The notes under the pieces: model-generated | Database searches by the model: none | Told to the model about the DNA's origin: nothing | The model's input: only the letters and a program-made list of their open reading frames with translations | In this document: positions 26,141 to 34,560 of the stretch, piece after piece | Layout: the number at the start of each line of letters is the position of its first letter | Numbering within the stretch: the first letter of the stretch is position 1 | DNA from: an uncultured Salinimicrobium sp. | GTDB taxonomy: Bacteria > Bacteroidota > Bacteroidia > Flavobacteriales > Flavobacteriaceae | Direction: 5' to 3' | DNA: 47,336 bases | Assembly: GCA_946887025.1 (NCBI GenBank) | Contig: CAMPJY010000003.1 | Span: 1-47,336 of the forward strand | Made by a program: the position numbers and the translations under genes

Positions 26141-27490
26141 ATGGAACAGAACGACATTGCAGTAGGATTAGATATTGGTACCACCAAGATTGTCGCCATG
26201 ATCGGTCGTAAGAATGACTATGGGAAGATGGAGATCATTGGGATCGGGAAAGCCAAGAGTATGGGGGTCCACCGTGGGGTTGTAAATAATATTACGCAGA
26301 CGATCCAGTCCATTCAGCAGGCTATTCAGGAAGCTGAGGCGGACTCGGGAATGAAAATACAGGATGTGGTAGTGGGTATCGCGGGACAGCACATCCGCAG
26401 CCTTCAACACAGCGACTATATCACCAGACCCAATGCGGACGAGGTGATTGATGCTTCAGACATCGACAGGTTATGCAGCCAGGTACATAAGCTGGTAATG
26501 CTTCCGGGGGAAGAGATCATTCACGTGCTGCCACAGGAATTCAAGGTGGATGGGCAGGCAGAGATTAAAGAACCTATAGGGATGTATGGCGGCCGACTGG
26601 AAGCCAATTTCCACGTGGTGGTAGGGCAGGTATCCTCCATCAGGAATATCGGGCGCTGTATCAAGAGTGCAGGTCTCGAGCTTTCCGCCATGACCCTGGA
26701 GCCACTGGCTTCTGCCAATGCGGTTCTGAGTCAGGAAGAAAAAGAAGCCGGGGTGGCCCTGGTTGATATCGGAGGGGGAACCACCGATCTTGCGATCTTC
26801 AAGGATGGGATCATCCGCCATACCGCGGTAATTCCATTTGGGGGTGGGGTAATCACCGAGGATATCAAAGAAGGCTGTTCCATCATCGAAAAGCAGGCTG
26901 AACTTCTGAAGATAAAATTCGGATCTGCCTGGCCGGGAGAGAATAAAGACAACGAAATCGTTTCCATCCCCGGATTACGGGGAAGGGAACCGAAAGAAAT
27001 AACCCTTAAGAACCTTTCGAAGATCATCCACGCCAGAGTCGTGGAAATCATCGAGCAGGTGTATCTGGAAATCAAGAATTACGGTCATGAGGACCAGAAG
27101 AAGAAGCTGATAGCCGGAATAGTACTGACCGGGGGAGGCGCACAGCTGAAGCATATCAAGCAGCTTGTGGAGTATATAACAGGAATGGATACCCGGATCG
27201 GCTATCCAAACGAACATCTGGCGGGTGACAGCGATGCAGAAACCACCAGCCCCCTGTATGCAACTGCAGTTGGATTGGTGCTTAACAGCCTGGAAATCGT
27301 AAAAAAACAACCTGCCCGAAGGGAAGGGGAGGAAGGTAGGGATGCCCAGCTTTCAGGAGAAGCACAACCCGGAGAAGAGGGACAGGAGGACGAGTTTGAG
27401 GAACCAAAAGATACCATCCGTCAGCCTAGGAAGACCTTCTTTGAAAAATGGGTGGAAAAGTTCAAGGAATTCCTCGAGAAGGCAGAATAA
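26141..27490 (+). CDS. ftsA: Cell division protein FtsA
   Basis: Actin-like ATPase that tethers FtsZ filaments to the inner membrane. It shows the phosphate-1 motif AVGLDIGTTKIVAMIG (7-22), a 1C-type insertion around 85-160, phosphate-2 VALVDIGGGTTDLAIF, and the adenosine motif GIVLTGGGAQLKHI. It ends in a charged linker (about 390-425) followed by an amphipathic tail (FFEKWVEKFKEFLEKAE) that should bind the membrane. Length is 449 aa. Confidence 0.96.
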   Translation: MEQNDIAVGLDIGTTKIVAMIGRKNDYGKMEIIGIGKAKSMGVHRGVVNNITQTIQSIQQAIQEAEADSGMKIQDVVVGIAGQHIRSLQHSDYITRPNADEVIDASDIDRLCSQVHKLVMLPGEEIIHVLPQEFKVDGQAEIKEPIGMYGGRLEANFHVVVGQVSSIRNIGRCIKSAGLELSAMTLEPLASANAVLSQEEKEAGVALVDIGGGTTDLAIFKDGIIRHTAVIPFGGGVITEDIKEGCSIIEKQAELLKIKFGSAWPGENKDNEIVSIPGLRGREPKEITLKNLSKIIHARVVEIIEQVYLEIKNYGHEDQKKKLIAGIVLTGGGAQLKHIKQLVEYITGMDTRIGYPNEHLAGDSDAETTSPLYATAVGLVLNSLEIVKKQPARREGEEGRDAQLSGEAQPGEEGQEDEFEEPKDTIRQPRKTFFEKWVEKFKEFLEKAE

Positions 27491-27574
27491 TTTAAAAACT
27501 AACAACTTTCTTAGAGTTTAAACTTTAGGAAAGCTCATACAGAATAAGAAGTAGCAACCAGAAAAACAGAATTT

Positions 27575-29599
27575 ATGAGCAGCACAGAATTCGAAAACAT
27601 TTCATTCGATCTCCCAAAAAACCAGTCCAATGTGATCAAGGTGATTGGAGTTGGGGGAGGAGGAAGCAACGCGATCAACCACATGTTCCAGCAGGGAATC
27701 AAGGGGGTTGATTTCGTTATCTGCAACACCGACGCACAAGCCCTGGAAAACAGTCCGGTTCCCAACAAGATCCAGTTGGGGGTAAGCCTTACTGAAGGAC
27801 TTGGGGCAGGCGCCAACCCCGAGGTAGGGGAACAGGCCGCCGTGGAAAGCTTTGATGACATCAAGCGCATGCTGGACACCAACACCAAGATGGTTTTCAT
27901 CACCGCAGGAATGGGTGGGGGAACCGGAACAGGTGCGGCGCCCATCATCGCCAAACAGGCCAAGGAAATGGATATACTTACCGTGGGTATAGTAACCATC
28001 CCTTTCCAGTTTGAAGGAAAGATGAGGAACGAACAGGCCCAGCTGGGAGTAGAGAAGCTCCGCAGCCATGTGGATTCCCTCATCGTAATCAACAACAACA
28101 AACTTCGGGAGGTATATGGAAACCTTGGATTTAAAGCCGGATTCTCCAAGGCCGATGAAGTCCTGGCTACTGCTTCCAGAGGGATAGCCGAAGTAATTAC
28201 CCATCATTACACCCAGAACATTGACCTTCGCGATGCTAAAACTGTGCTTAGCAACAGCGGAACGGCCATCATGGGATCTGCTACGGCTTCAGGAGCCAAT
28301 CGTGCGAACGATGCTATTTCGAAAGCCCTGGATTCCCCATTGCTGAATGACAATAAGATTACCGGAGCCAAAAATGTATTGCTGCTCATTGTATCCGGTT
28401 CAGAAGAGATTACCATTGACGAGATAGGCGAGATCAACGACCACATCCAGGCCGAGGCCGGGCAGACTGCCAATATCATAATGGGAGTCGGGGAAGATGA
28501 GAGCCTTGATGATTCCATCTCTGTGACCATTATTGCTACTGGTTTTGATGTGGAGCAACAGAATGAGATCGTCAATACCGAAACCAAGAAGATCATCCAC
28601 ACCCTGGAGGACGAGCAGCGTGCCGAGCAGGAGCTGACGCCGAAAAAGACGGGCTTCTACAACGAACTTCCAAAAGAAGCTCCCGGAGCTGATACTGCAG
28701 CGGCTTCCCAGCCAGAGAAGGTCGTACACACGCTATCCCTTGATGAGGAAACTCCGGAGGAGCCAAATGAAAGATATCCTTCAGCAGCCATCCGCGATAT
28801 GGAAGTCACCTTCGAGGAGGTGAAAGTGGAGAAAAAGCCTGTTACCCAGGTGCAGCCTAAAAAAGAGCCCGTTTCTGAGGCAAAGCCCGTTTCTGAAGTA
28901 AAACCTGCGCCGGAAGAGGATTTCATCATCACCAATGCCGTAAAGGAAATGGAAGTGACTGCTCCCGAAGTAGTGGAGCCTGAGCCACAGGAACAGTTCA
29001 TGTTCACCTTCGATTTCCCAAGGAACCAGGCGGAGGCAAAGGCAGAGAAGAAGGAAACTCCTAGGGAGGTAAAGGAGGAGAAGAAAGCTTCGGAGAACGA
29101 ACGCGTGGTCTACACTCTTTCAGAAGACGAAAATGACATTGAGGTGAACGATCCTGTGGAAGTAGTTCCCGTGAATGAGAATGGTGTACGACGCTATAGT
29201 CTTGATGATTATATGGAGGTGGAGCAGAAGCTGAAAAATGCAGCCCCTGCCCCAAAACCCGTCCAGCCGGAACTTGCTAAAAAGACGGTTACCGAAGAAA
29301 AACCCGAGCGTACTGCTCCGGAAGAGGAGATAGATCCTTTCAACAGCCCCATTACTGAAGGTCTTGCCAAAAGGACTGCAGAGAGACGGGCCAAGATGAA
29401 AGAATTCAATTATAAGTTCCGTTCCCACTCGAATTATGACGAAATAGAGCGTCAGCCCGCCTATAAGCGTGCGGGGATCGAGCTGGACAGGAATTCCCCC
29501 GGAGAGGATAAACTATCCCGCACCACCCTTGGCAGCGGAGAGGACGACGAATTGAGGTTCAGAACCAACAATTCCTTCCTTCACGACAACGTGGATTAG
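27575..29599 (+). CDS. ftsZ: Cell division GTPase FtsZ with long C-terminal extension
   Basis: Tubulin-like GTPase that forms the Z ring. It shows the GTP-binding start IKVIGVGGGGSNAINHM, the tubulin signature GGGTGTGAAP near 113-122, and the T7 loop with NxxDA-like residues. The core ends near residue 320. The remaining 350 residues are an acidic, Glu/Pro/Lys-rich low-complexity linker with repeated KPVSEVKP-like units, ending in a short conserved-looking tail (LRFRTNNSFLHDN). Total 674 aa, against about 380 in E. coli. Long tails are usual in this phylum. An 84-nt gap separates it from ftsA. Confidence 0.96.
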   Translation: MSSTEFENISFDLPKNQSNVIKVIGVGGGGSNAINHMFQQGIKGVDFVICNTDAQALENSPVPNKIQLGVSLTEGLGAGANPEVGEQAAVESFDDIKRMLDTNTKMVFITAGMGGGTGTGAAPIIAKQAKEMDILTVGIVTIPFQFEGKMRNEQAQLGVEKLRSHVDSLIVINNNKLREVYGNLGFKAGFSKADEVLATASRGIAEVITHHYTQNIDLRDAKTVLSNSGTAIMGSATASGANRANDAISKALDSPLLNDNKITGAKNVLLLIVSGSEEITIDEIGEINDHIQAEAGQTANIIMGVGEDESLDDSISVTIIATGFDVEQQNEIVNTETKKIIHTLEDEQRAEQELTPKKTGFYNELPKEAPGADTAAASQPEKVVHTLSLDEETPEEPNERYPSAAIRDMEVTFEEVKVEKKPVTQVQPKKEPVSEAKPVSEVKPAPEEDFIITNAVKEMEVTAPEVVEPEPQEQFMFTFDFPRNQAEAKAEKKETPREVKEEKKASENERVVYTLSEDENDIEVNDPVEVVPVNENGVRRYSLDDYMEVEQKLKNAAPAPKPVQPELAKKTVTEEKPERTAPEEEIDPFNSPITEGLAKRTAERRAKMKEFNYKFRSHSNYDEIERQPAYKRAGIELDRNSPGEDKLSRTTLGSGEDDELRFRTNNSFLHDNVD

Positions 29600-29625
29600 A
29601 CTGTTTACAGTTTAGCGTTTTTTAG

Positions 29626-29657
29626 AACCGGAACATTCCCCAATGTTCCGGTTTTTT
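29626..29657 (+). terminator. Rho-independent terminator of the dcw operon
   Basis: AACCGGAACATT (29626-29637) and AATGTTCCGGTT (29642-29653) form a perfect 12-bp stem with a CCCC loop, followed by TTTTA. It lies 27 nt after the ftsZ stop. Confidence 0.92.
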
Positions 29658-29726
29658 ATTGGTTGCATATTTTTACTCTTCGTCTCTTCTAATCCTTTGG
29701 CAGACCTAAAAAACAAACATTTTTCT

Positions 29727-29734
29727 TATCTTCG
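29727..29734 (+). promoter_or_regulatory. Probable -7 element of yqeY
   Basis: TATCTTCG has one mismatch to TAnnTTTG and lies 22 nt before the preferred yqeY ATG at 29757. Confidence 0.35.
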
Positions 29735-29756
29735 TTGCTCGAAAAAAATGCAAAAT

Positions 29757-30209
29757 ATGAGTTTACAGGATAAGGTAATGACCGAGATGAAGGCTGCCAT
29801 GCGCGCCAAGGATAGCGTGAAGCTGGAGGCTCTTCGTGCCGTAAAAAGTGCCATTTTACTTGCTCAGACTTCCGGAGCAGGCAGTGAAGGAATGACAGAA
29901 GATGAGGAGCTGAAACTGCTTCAGCGACTGGTAAAACAGCGAAAGGAAAGTGCTGCCATTTACAAGGAGCAGGGAAGGGAAGATCTGGCGCAGCCGGAAT
30001 TGGAACAGGCTGCGGTCATTGAGCAGTTCCTGCCCGCGCAAATAAGCGAGGAAGAGATCGAGAAAGAGGTGGAAAGCATCATTGCAAGTACGGGAGCTAC
30101 CGGAATGCAGGATATGGGGAAGGTCATGGGAGCTGCCTCCAAACAATTGGCAGGCAAAGCTGATGGCAAGACCATTTCAGAGGTGGTGAAACGCAAACTG
30201 GCTCAATAA
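29757..30209 (+). CDS. GatB/YqeY domain-containing protein
   Basis: Small all-helical protein of 150 aa related to the tail domain of the GatB amidotransferase subunit, often written YqeY. It may act on tRNA-linked processes, but the role is not established. It shows the family opening SLQDKVMTEMKAAMRAKDSVKLEALRAV-type helices, LLQRLVKQRKESA, QLPAQIS-like PAQISEEEIEKEV, and GMQDMGKVMGAASKQL. The frame is open back to 29643, but that ATG lies inside the terminator of ftsZ, so I chose 29757. Confidence 0.92.
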   Translation: MSLQDKVMTEMKAAMRAKDSVKLEALRAVKSAILLAQTSGAGSEGMTEDEELKLLQRLVKQRKESAAIYKEQGREDLAQPELEQAAVIEQFLPAQISEEEIEKEVESIIASTGATGMQDMGKVMGAASKQLAGKADGKTISEVVKRKLAQ

Positions 30210-30233
30210 TAGTTTTTTTAGCGGCGTTTTTCC

Positions 30234-30266
30234 TTGGGTTTCAAAAAACTTTTTGTGTAAATTGCG
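30234..30266 (+). promoter_or_regulatory. Possible tRNA-Arg promoter
   Basis: TTG (30234-30236), 21 nt, then TAAATTGCG (30258-30266), 11 nt before the mature tRNA. The -7 element is imperfect. Confidence 0.3.
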
Positions 30267-30277
30267 CCACTTTTAAA

Positions 30278-30351
30278 GGCCGCGTAGTTCAACTGGATAG
30301 AATATCAGATTTCGGCTCTGAGGGTTGGGGGTTCGAATCCTCCCGCGGTCA
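30278..30351 (+). tRNA. tRNA-Arg (anticodon TCG)
   Basis: Full cloverleaf of 74 nt. The acceptor stem GGCCGCG pairs with CGCGGTC (one G-T pair). The D arm is GTTC-AACTGGATA-GAAT. The anticodon stem TCAGA/TCTGA encloses loop TTTCGGC, giving anticodon TCG at positions 34-36. The variable region is 5 nt. The T arm is GGGGG-TTCGAAT-CCTCC. Discriminator base is A. CCA is not encoded. Confidence 0.93.
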
Positions 30352-30367
30352 CTTTTAAAGATGTATT

Positions 30368-30402
30368 CCCTGGGGAGCCTGCGCTCTTCAGGGTTTTTTT
30401 TT
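30368..30402 (+). terminator. Rho-independent terminator after tRNA-Arg
   Basis: An 11-bp stem with two G-T pairs (30368-30378 with 30383-30393), CTGC loop, followed by nine T residues. It starts 17 nt after the tRNA. Confidence 0.88.
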
Positions 30403-30458
30403 CTTCCAGCTTTGTCAAGAGAAGCATCAGCAGCAGCAGCTATTCTGGTTTTATTTAT

Positions 30459-30466
30459 TACTTTTG
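30459..30466 (+). promoter_or_regulatory. -7 element before the small exported protein
   Basis: TACTTTTG, an exact TAnnTTTG match, separated by 4 nt from a GTG start, the same geometry as at rlmN. This suggests a leaderless message and supports the coding call downstream. Confidence 0.5.
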
Positions 30467-30470
30467 AATC

Positions 30471-30821
30471 GTGGACAAACAGGTATTCAAAATTCTGTTA
30501 TTTCTTGGCCTCTGGGTATTAAATAGCCTGGGGTGCGGTGCCTTTGCGTCTACTCCTGAAGTAGTTCAGGGAGAAGAGGGTTCAGGTTATGAGATCAGGC
30601 AGATTCCCGGCCCGGGAGCGGCTTATCTTGACCAGATAAATATTTTTGAGGTGGAACCGGCGCCGCAAAAAGAATTCCCTCTCCTGCTATTTCCATTTCC
30701 GGCTGATACTTTTGTACTTCCCGAAAAGAAAAATCCGGATTCCCGTCTATATGACTTTTTTCTCAGGGATCAGAAGCATGATCTAAAACAACAGATCTTT
30801 CCTTTCCATTTCTTCTGGTAA
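30471..30821 (+). CDS. Small exported protein of unknown function
   Basis: I do not recognise this 116-aa protein. Residues 1-26 form a hydrophobic export signal (VFKILLFLGLWVLNSLGCGAFAS); a cysteine at about 22 is not in a canonical lipobox. The mature part is rich in Pro, Phe and Gln and ends in an aromatic run (FPFHFFW), which could be a surface patch or a barrel-like C-terminal strand. The GTG start fits the exact -7 element 4 nt upstream. An imperfect hairpin (30904-30936) follows. Coding status is likely but unproven. Confidence 0.6.
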   Translation: MDKQVFKILLFLGLWVLNSLGCGAFASTPEVVQGEEGSGYEIRQIPGPGAAYLDQINIFEVEPAPQKEFPLLLFPFPADTFVLPEKKNPDSRLYDFFLRDQKHDLKQQIFPFHFFW

Positions 30822-30903
30822 CACTTTTCCCTTATCCAGAGATTCCTCACAAGTAACTTCTATTCAGGAGTGATCTTTCGTTCTGGAATTTCTCTTTTGT
30901 TAT

Positions 30904-30936
30904 AACTGCTTTCCTTTTTAAAAGAGGAAACGCAGT
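30904..30936. other. Imperfect hairpin between two small genes
   Basis: ACTGC-TTTCC-TTTT on the left pairs with AAAAGAGGAAACGCAGT on the right, with two single-base bulges. It could end the upstream gene or sit in the leader of the next one. Confidence 0.4.
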
Positions 30937-30976
30937 GTCTCCATTTATAATTTAATAAACTCTAAAAGAACATAAA

Positions 30977-31453
30977 ATGTATTCTCACCCTTTATTTATA
31001 GCCCTGAGCCTCGTTTTTGTAACCCTTGCTCCTGTCCTGTACATCAGCTCTTATCAGAAAAGAAAAGCCAGAAAAAATCTTCAAAAGTTCAATGTCCTTG
31101 CACAGGCAAATAACCTGAAATTTGATGCTACAGAATCCCTGCCTCTCGTAATGCTCGGACTGGCTGCCAGCGCAGGGAAACTCCTGGTAGTTGAAGTCCG
31201 GAATGCGGACCGGACAACTATCTTCGACCTGAGAGATTTTAGCTCCTGTGAGATTCAGACCATCCGCTCAAAATCCGGAGGGATTGACCGTATAAACTTA
31301 CTGCTGGAGCCAAAACATAAGACAGGCAAACAGCAGCAGATCCTTTTATATGATGAGATTCTGGAAGTACATCCCAATGCGGATGTACGGACGAAATCCG
31401 CCACCCGTTGGAAGGAGTTAATTTCCCAAAATATAAAACTGAATGATAGGTGA
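30977..31453 (+). CDS. Membrane-anchored protein of unknown function
   Basis: Unrecognised protein of 158 aa. One N-terminal helix at about 6-24 (LFIALSLVFVTLAPVLYI) is followed by a basic stretch (KRKARKNLQK), so the rest is probably cytoplasmic. The soluble part looks like a small beta-rich domain (KLLVVEVRNADRTTIFDLRDF, INLLLEPKHK, QILLYDEILEV), comparable to a PH-like fold, though that is a guess. It stands alone between unrelated genes, with a terminator-like hairpin after it. Confidence 0.7.
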   Translation: MYSHPLFIALSLVFVTLAPVLYISSYQKRKARKNLQKFNVLAQANNLKFDATESLPLVMLGLAASAGKLLVVEVRNADRTTIFDLRDFSSCEIQTIRSKSGGIDRINLLLEPKHKTGKQQQILLYDEILEVHPNADVRTKSATRWKELISQNIKLNDR

Positions 31454-31476
31454 TAAACCTTAATAAATATGGAATG

Positions 31477-31500
31477 GGAGGAGGCTTGGCCTCCTTTCCT
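31477..31500 (+). terminator. Probable terminator
   Basis: GGAGGC (31480-31485) and GCCTCC (31489-31494) form a stem with a TTG loop. The stem extends by A-T and G-T pairs and is followed by a pyrimidine-rich run. It lies 24 nt after the stop of the preceding gene. Confidence 0.5.
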
Positions 31501-31609
31501 GTTTTATGCTCTCCCTGTTTCCTCCTGAATTTCATCAGCTCCATTTCTAAAAAATCACTAACTTTCCTACTTATTTAGTATAAACCTTAGCTTAAACCAA
31601 CTATAGACG

Positions 31610-33550
31610 ATGAAAACGACTTCTTTATTACAAATCTGTGGCTGCGCCCTTGCCCTTGTTTCCTGTGGCGATGAGAAAGCAAATAATGAGGATCCGGGAA
31701 AGGATCTGGGGGCGCTGCATATTTCAAAGGAATTTCCGCAGCCGGGGGACACCCTGCAGCTCACCTATGATGCTGCTGATGCCGGGGAGGACACAGAAGT
31801 GGAGGCTTACTACCATTATTTTGTGGGGCCCGATGCCTATCCGCAGGATATAGATTTCACTGATTCAGCAGGAGTGTGGAAAGCAACAGTCGTGGTGCCG
31901 GATTCCGCGGTGGCGGTGGCCTTTAACCTGAGACAGGGGGACAGGCTTGATACCAACGCAGAGCAAGGCTATACCCTTGCCCTTTATGATGAGGAGGGAA
32001 ATACCCTCCCCGGAAGCAGGGCCAGCCTTGGATTCTTCTACGAACGCTTTGGCAGGCAGTATGAGGTGGAGAACGATTCCAGCTTATTCCTCATCGAACA
32101 GGACCTGCAGGCATTTCCTGATCTGAGGAGGGACTGGGATCGGGTGTACGCGGGAATGTTGTTTACTTCGGATGCACAGAAAGCTGAAGCCTATGCCAAG
32201 GAACGGATCGCCTTTTATTCCGAACAGGACAGCCTGATAGAGGCAGAATATGCTGCCCTGGCTGACTTCTACGAAAGGTTGGGGAATCAGGAGGCCGCTG
32301 ATTCAGTCAACGCGCTGGTGCTGGAAAGATTTCCAACTGGAACCCTGATGATCAATGAATATTACAGCAGGTTCCGCGCTGCTGAAGATCTGGCCAAAAA
32401 GGAGGAACTGCTCACGGAATTCAGCCAGAAATATGGAAAAGAGGGAGAGAGTCTGAGGAACTACATGATCGGTAATATTGCAGGCACTTACGCCGATGAT
32501 GCGGATTATGAGAAATTCATGGCGACGGCAGAGCAGATATCAGACAGGACCAGCCGCGCCAGCCTTTATAACAACACCGCCTGGAGCCTGGCAGAGAAAG
32601 GGGAAAACCTCGAGGAGGCAGCCGCCCTTTCAAAACAGTCATTGGAACTGATCAAGGAAAGCGGTGCAGCCCAGAAACCTGATTATCTGACGCAGCGCCA
32701 GTACCAGAGAAATCTGGAGTATAGCTACAGCATGTACGCCGATACCTATGCTTATATCCTGTTCCAGCAGGGCAAGACAGAGGAGGCGGTGAAATATCAG
32801 GAAGAAGCCATTGCGGAAGGCCGAAACAGCGAATACAATGAGCGTTATCTGCAGTACCTGGTGGCTGCCGGGCAGGATGAAAAAGCCGTGGAGCGTGCCG
32901 CTGAATTCATTAAGAACAATGCTGCCACAGCCAAAACCAAAGAATATTATAAGGAAGCTTATACTGCTGCCAACGGATCAGCAGAAGGTTTTGAAGAGGA
33001 ACTTGCTTCCCTGGAGAAAATTGCACACGACAAGGCCCTGGCAGAGTTGAAAGAGGAGATGAAAGACGAGGAGGCTCCTGATTTCAGGCTAACAGATCTG
33101 GATGGTAAGGAGGTTGCCCTGGCTGATTTGAGAGGCAAGACGGTGATCCTGGATTTCTGGGCCACCTGGTGCGGTCCCTGTAAGGCTTCCTTCCCCGGAA
33201 TGCAGATTGCAGTGGATAAATACAAGGATAATGAGAAGGTGGCATTTCTTTTTGTCAACACCATGGAAAGTGGGGAGCCGGAGCCAAGACAGGAAAAGGT
33301 ATCGGAATTCATAGACACTAACGATTATACTTTTCGGGTACTGATGGATCAGCCCCTGGGAGAGAATTCCCGCTACTTTAAAACCTCTTCGGCCTACGAA
33401 GTGGAAGGAATCCCCACCAAAGTGATCATTGGGCCTGATAGCCGCCTCAGATTCGTTAAAGTGGGTTATGGAGGCAATAATGAGCAGATGGTCCAGGAGC
33501 TGGATATGATGATCGAACTGCTGAACGGAAAAGTGGAGGAGGAAGTCTGA
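31610..33550 (+). CDS. Large TlpA-like thioredoxin-fold lipoprotein
   Basis: Envelope lipoprotein of 646 aa. The signal peptide ends in the lipobox ALVSC (C19). About 35-130 looks like a beta-sandwich (Ig-like). The middle (about 160-470) is alpha-helical with tetratricopeptide-like pairs rich in Glu, Ala and Tyr. The C-terminal 160 residues are a TlpA/ResA-type thioredoxin domain with active-site motif WCGPC at 520-524 and the expected EGIPTKVIIG cis-Pro region. It probably reduces disulfides or supports periplasmic redox maturation. No partner reductase is adjacent. Domain order of sandwich, helical repeat and thioredoxin is typical of Bacteroidetes. Confidence 0.88.
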   Translation: MKTTSLLQICGCALALVSCGDEKANNEDPGKDLGALHISKEFPQPGDTLQLTYDAADAGEDTEVEAYYHYFVGPDAYPQDIDFTDSAGVWKATVVVPDSAVAVAFNLRQGDRLDTNAEQGYTLALYDEEGNTLPGSRASLGFFYERFGRQYEVENDSSLFLIEQDLQAFPDLRRDWDRVYAGMLFTSDAQKAEAYAKERIAFYSEQDSLIEAEYAALADFYERLGNQEAADSVNALVLERFPTGTLMINEYYSRFRAAEDLAKKEELLTEFSQKYGKEGESLRNYMIGNIAGTYADDADYEKFMATAEQISDRTSRASLYNNTAWSLAEKGENLEEAAALSKQSLELIKESGAAQKPDYLTQRQYQRNLEYSYSMYADTYAYILFQQGKTEEAVKYQEEAIAEGRNSEYNERYLQYLVAAGQDEKAVERAAEFIKNNAATAKTKEYYKEAYTAANGSAEGFEEELASLEKIAHDKALAELKEEMKDEEAPDFRLTDLDGKEVALADLRGKTVILDFWATWCGPCKASFPGMQIAVDKYKDNEKVAFLFVNTMESGEPEPRQEKVSEFIDTNDYTFRVLMDQPLGENSRYFKTSSAYEVEGIPTKVIIGPDSRLRFVKVGYGGNNEQMVQELDMMIELLNGKVEEEV

Positions 33551-33567
33551 GAGAGGAGATCTCGGGT

Positions 33568-34353
33568 TTAAGGCCAATCCAGATAAAACCTCACATCCAG
33601 GTTTGAGGCAGCATCCACCAGGGAGATGCTGTCAGGACGGGTACTGATATAATCTTTCAGGAAGATCTGCTGTGGGCGTTGCATGAGGTCCTGTGCCATA
33701 TTATTCTCATCCATATCGCCCATTACAAAAAAGAAAGGCATCTTAGGGTCCAGGAACAGATTTTCCTCTGAAAGCTCCCAGAGAAGGTCCCCCTGGTCCT
33801 GTTTTATTTCTGAAGTGAACCAGTAGCCGGAAGTATGTATTTCTGAAGTCATTTTGGAAAGGAAGAGCTTCTCCAGGCGGAAACCTACATCGGCCAGACG
33901 TCCCGGGTCTGTCTCCTCATATTCCGGATCCCAGCTGCCGTCGATATTCTCAAACGAATTCACTTCCACACGGGTGATCTGTACCGAATTTCCCCGCTCT
34001 ACCTCAAACTGAAGCTCTCTGGCGATCACCTTCTTGTCGGTAAAGGTGAATTCGAGGTTCAGGGTATGGGTTCCGGGAGAAGGGAACTTGAAATATACCT
34101 CAAAAGAATCGGGCAGTGCCTCCCCATCGAAGGCGGACCAGCTGTGGACCGCATTTTCGCTCAGTCTGGATATCTCGGACAATGGCCGATTGGAACTTAC
34201 CTTAATGCTGACCGTCTGGTCTACCACTACCTGCTCGGAATTTATTTCCAGATTTATATTCGGCTCCTCTACCGGAGGAATCTCCGGATTGGTATCGGCG
34301 CTGCAGGAAACCAGAACGCAAAGCAGCATCAGAAGGTAAAGGCTGTTTTTCAT
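33568..34353 (-). CDS. Lipoprotein of unknown function
   Basis: Lipoprotein of 261 aa: signal peptide and lipobox VLVSC (C17), a Pro/Glu-rich tether (about 22-36), then beta-rich segments. Residues about 37-125 resemble a PKD/Ig-like fold (VSIKVSSNRPLSEISRL, THTLNLEFTFTDKKVIA). The remainder carries paired aromatic/acidic motifs (GSWDPEYEETDPGRLAD) that may form a C2-like jelly roll. It converges on the TlpA-like gene with a 17-nt gap. No enzymatic residue pattern is recognised. Confidence 0.75.
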   Translation of the reverse strand: MKNSLYLLMLLCVLVSCSADTNPEIPPVEEPNINLEINSEQVVVDQTVSIKVSSNRPLSEISRLSENAVHSWSAFDGEALPDSFEVYFKFPSPGTHTLNLEFTFTDKKVIARELQFEVERGNSVQITRVEVNSFENIDGSWDPEYEETDPGRLADVGFRLEKLFLSKMTSEIHTSGYWFTSEIKQDQGDLLWELSEENLFLDPKMPFFFVMGDMDENNMAQDLMQRPQQIFLKDYISTRPDSISLVDAASNLDVRFYLDWP

Positions 34354-34402
34354 AAAGCAATGATACTAAATTTTCCGAAAGATTGTAAGTAAAACCGTAC
34401 GA

Positions 34403-34427
34403 GTAGACACGCGATTTAGCGCGTGTC
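34403..34427. repeat. GTAGxxACGCGATTTA palindrome, copy 1
   Basis: Stem GACACGCG (34406-34413) and CGCGTGTC (34420-34427) with a 6-nt loop. The first 16 nt match copies at 39864 and 41921 at 14 of 16 positions in the same orientation. It lies between the lipoprotein and dinB. The rest of this spacer holds another small inverted repeat, GAGAAAA/TTTTCTC (34447-34453, 34464-34470). Confidence 0.65.
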
Positions 34428-34495
34428 CCGCTTCTCGCCTGGAAGAGAGAAAATTGGGTGTTCTTTTCTCCTGAAAGATTAACACTCCAGAAACA

Positions 34496-34524
34496 TTGGA
34501 TAATTATATTATTTTCTACTTTTG
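34496..34524 (+). promoter_or_regulatory. dinB-dnaE promoter with overlapping inverted repeat
   Basis: TTG (34496-34498), 18 nt, then TACTTTTG (34517-34524): a good -33/-7 pair. The -7 element is also the left arm of an imperfect inverted repeat, TACTTTTGGA (34517-34526) with TCCAAGAAGTA (34532-34542). A damage-responsive repressor could bind there. The dinB ATG is 36 nt downstream of the -7 element. Confidence 0.6.
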
Positions 34525-34560
34525 GAAAAAATCCAAGAAGTAAAAGGGAAATAATCCACA

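Noticed and set aside
30325..30522. Open frame overlapping the 3' end of tRNA-Arg
   Set aside because: It runs through the tRNA and its terminator and has no coding features.
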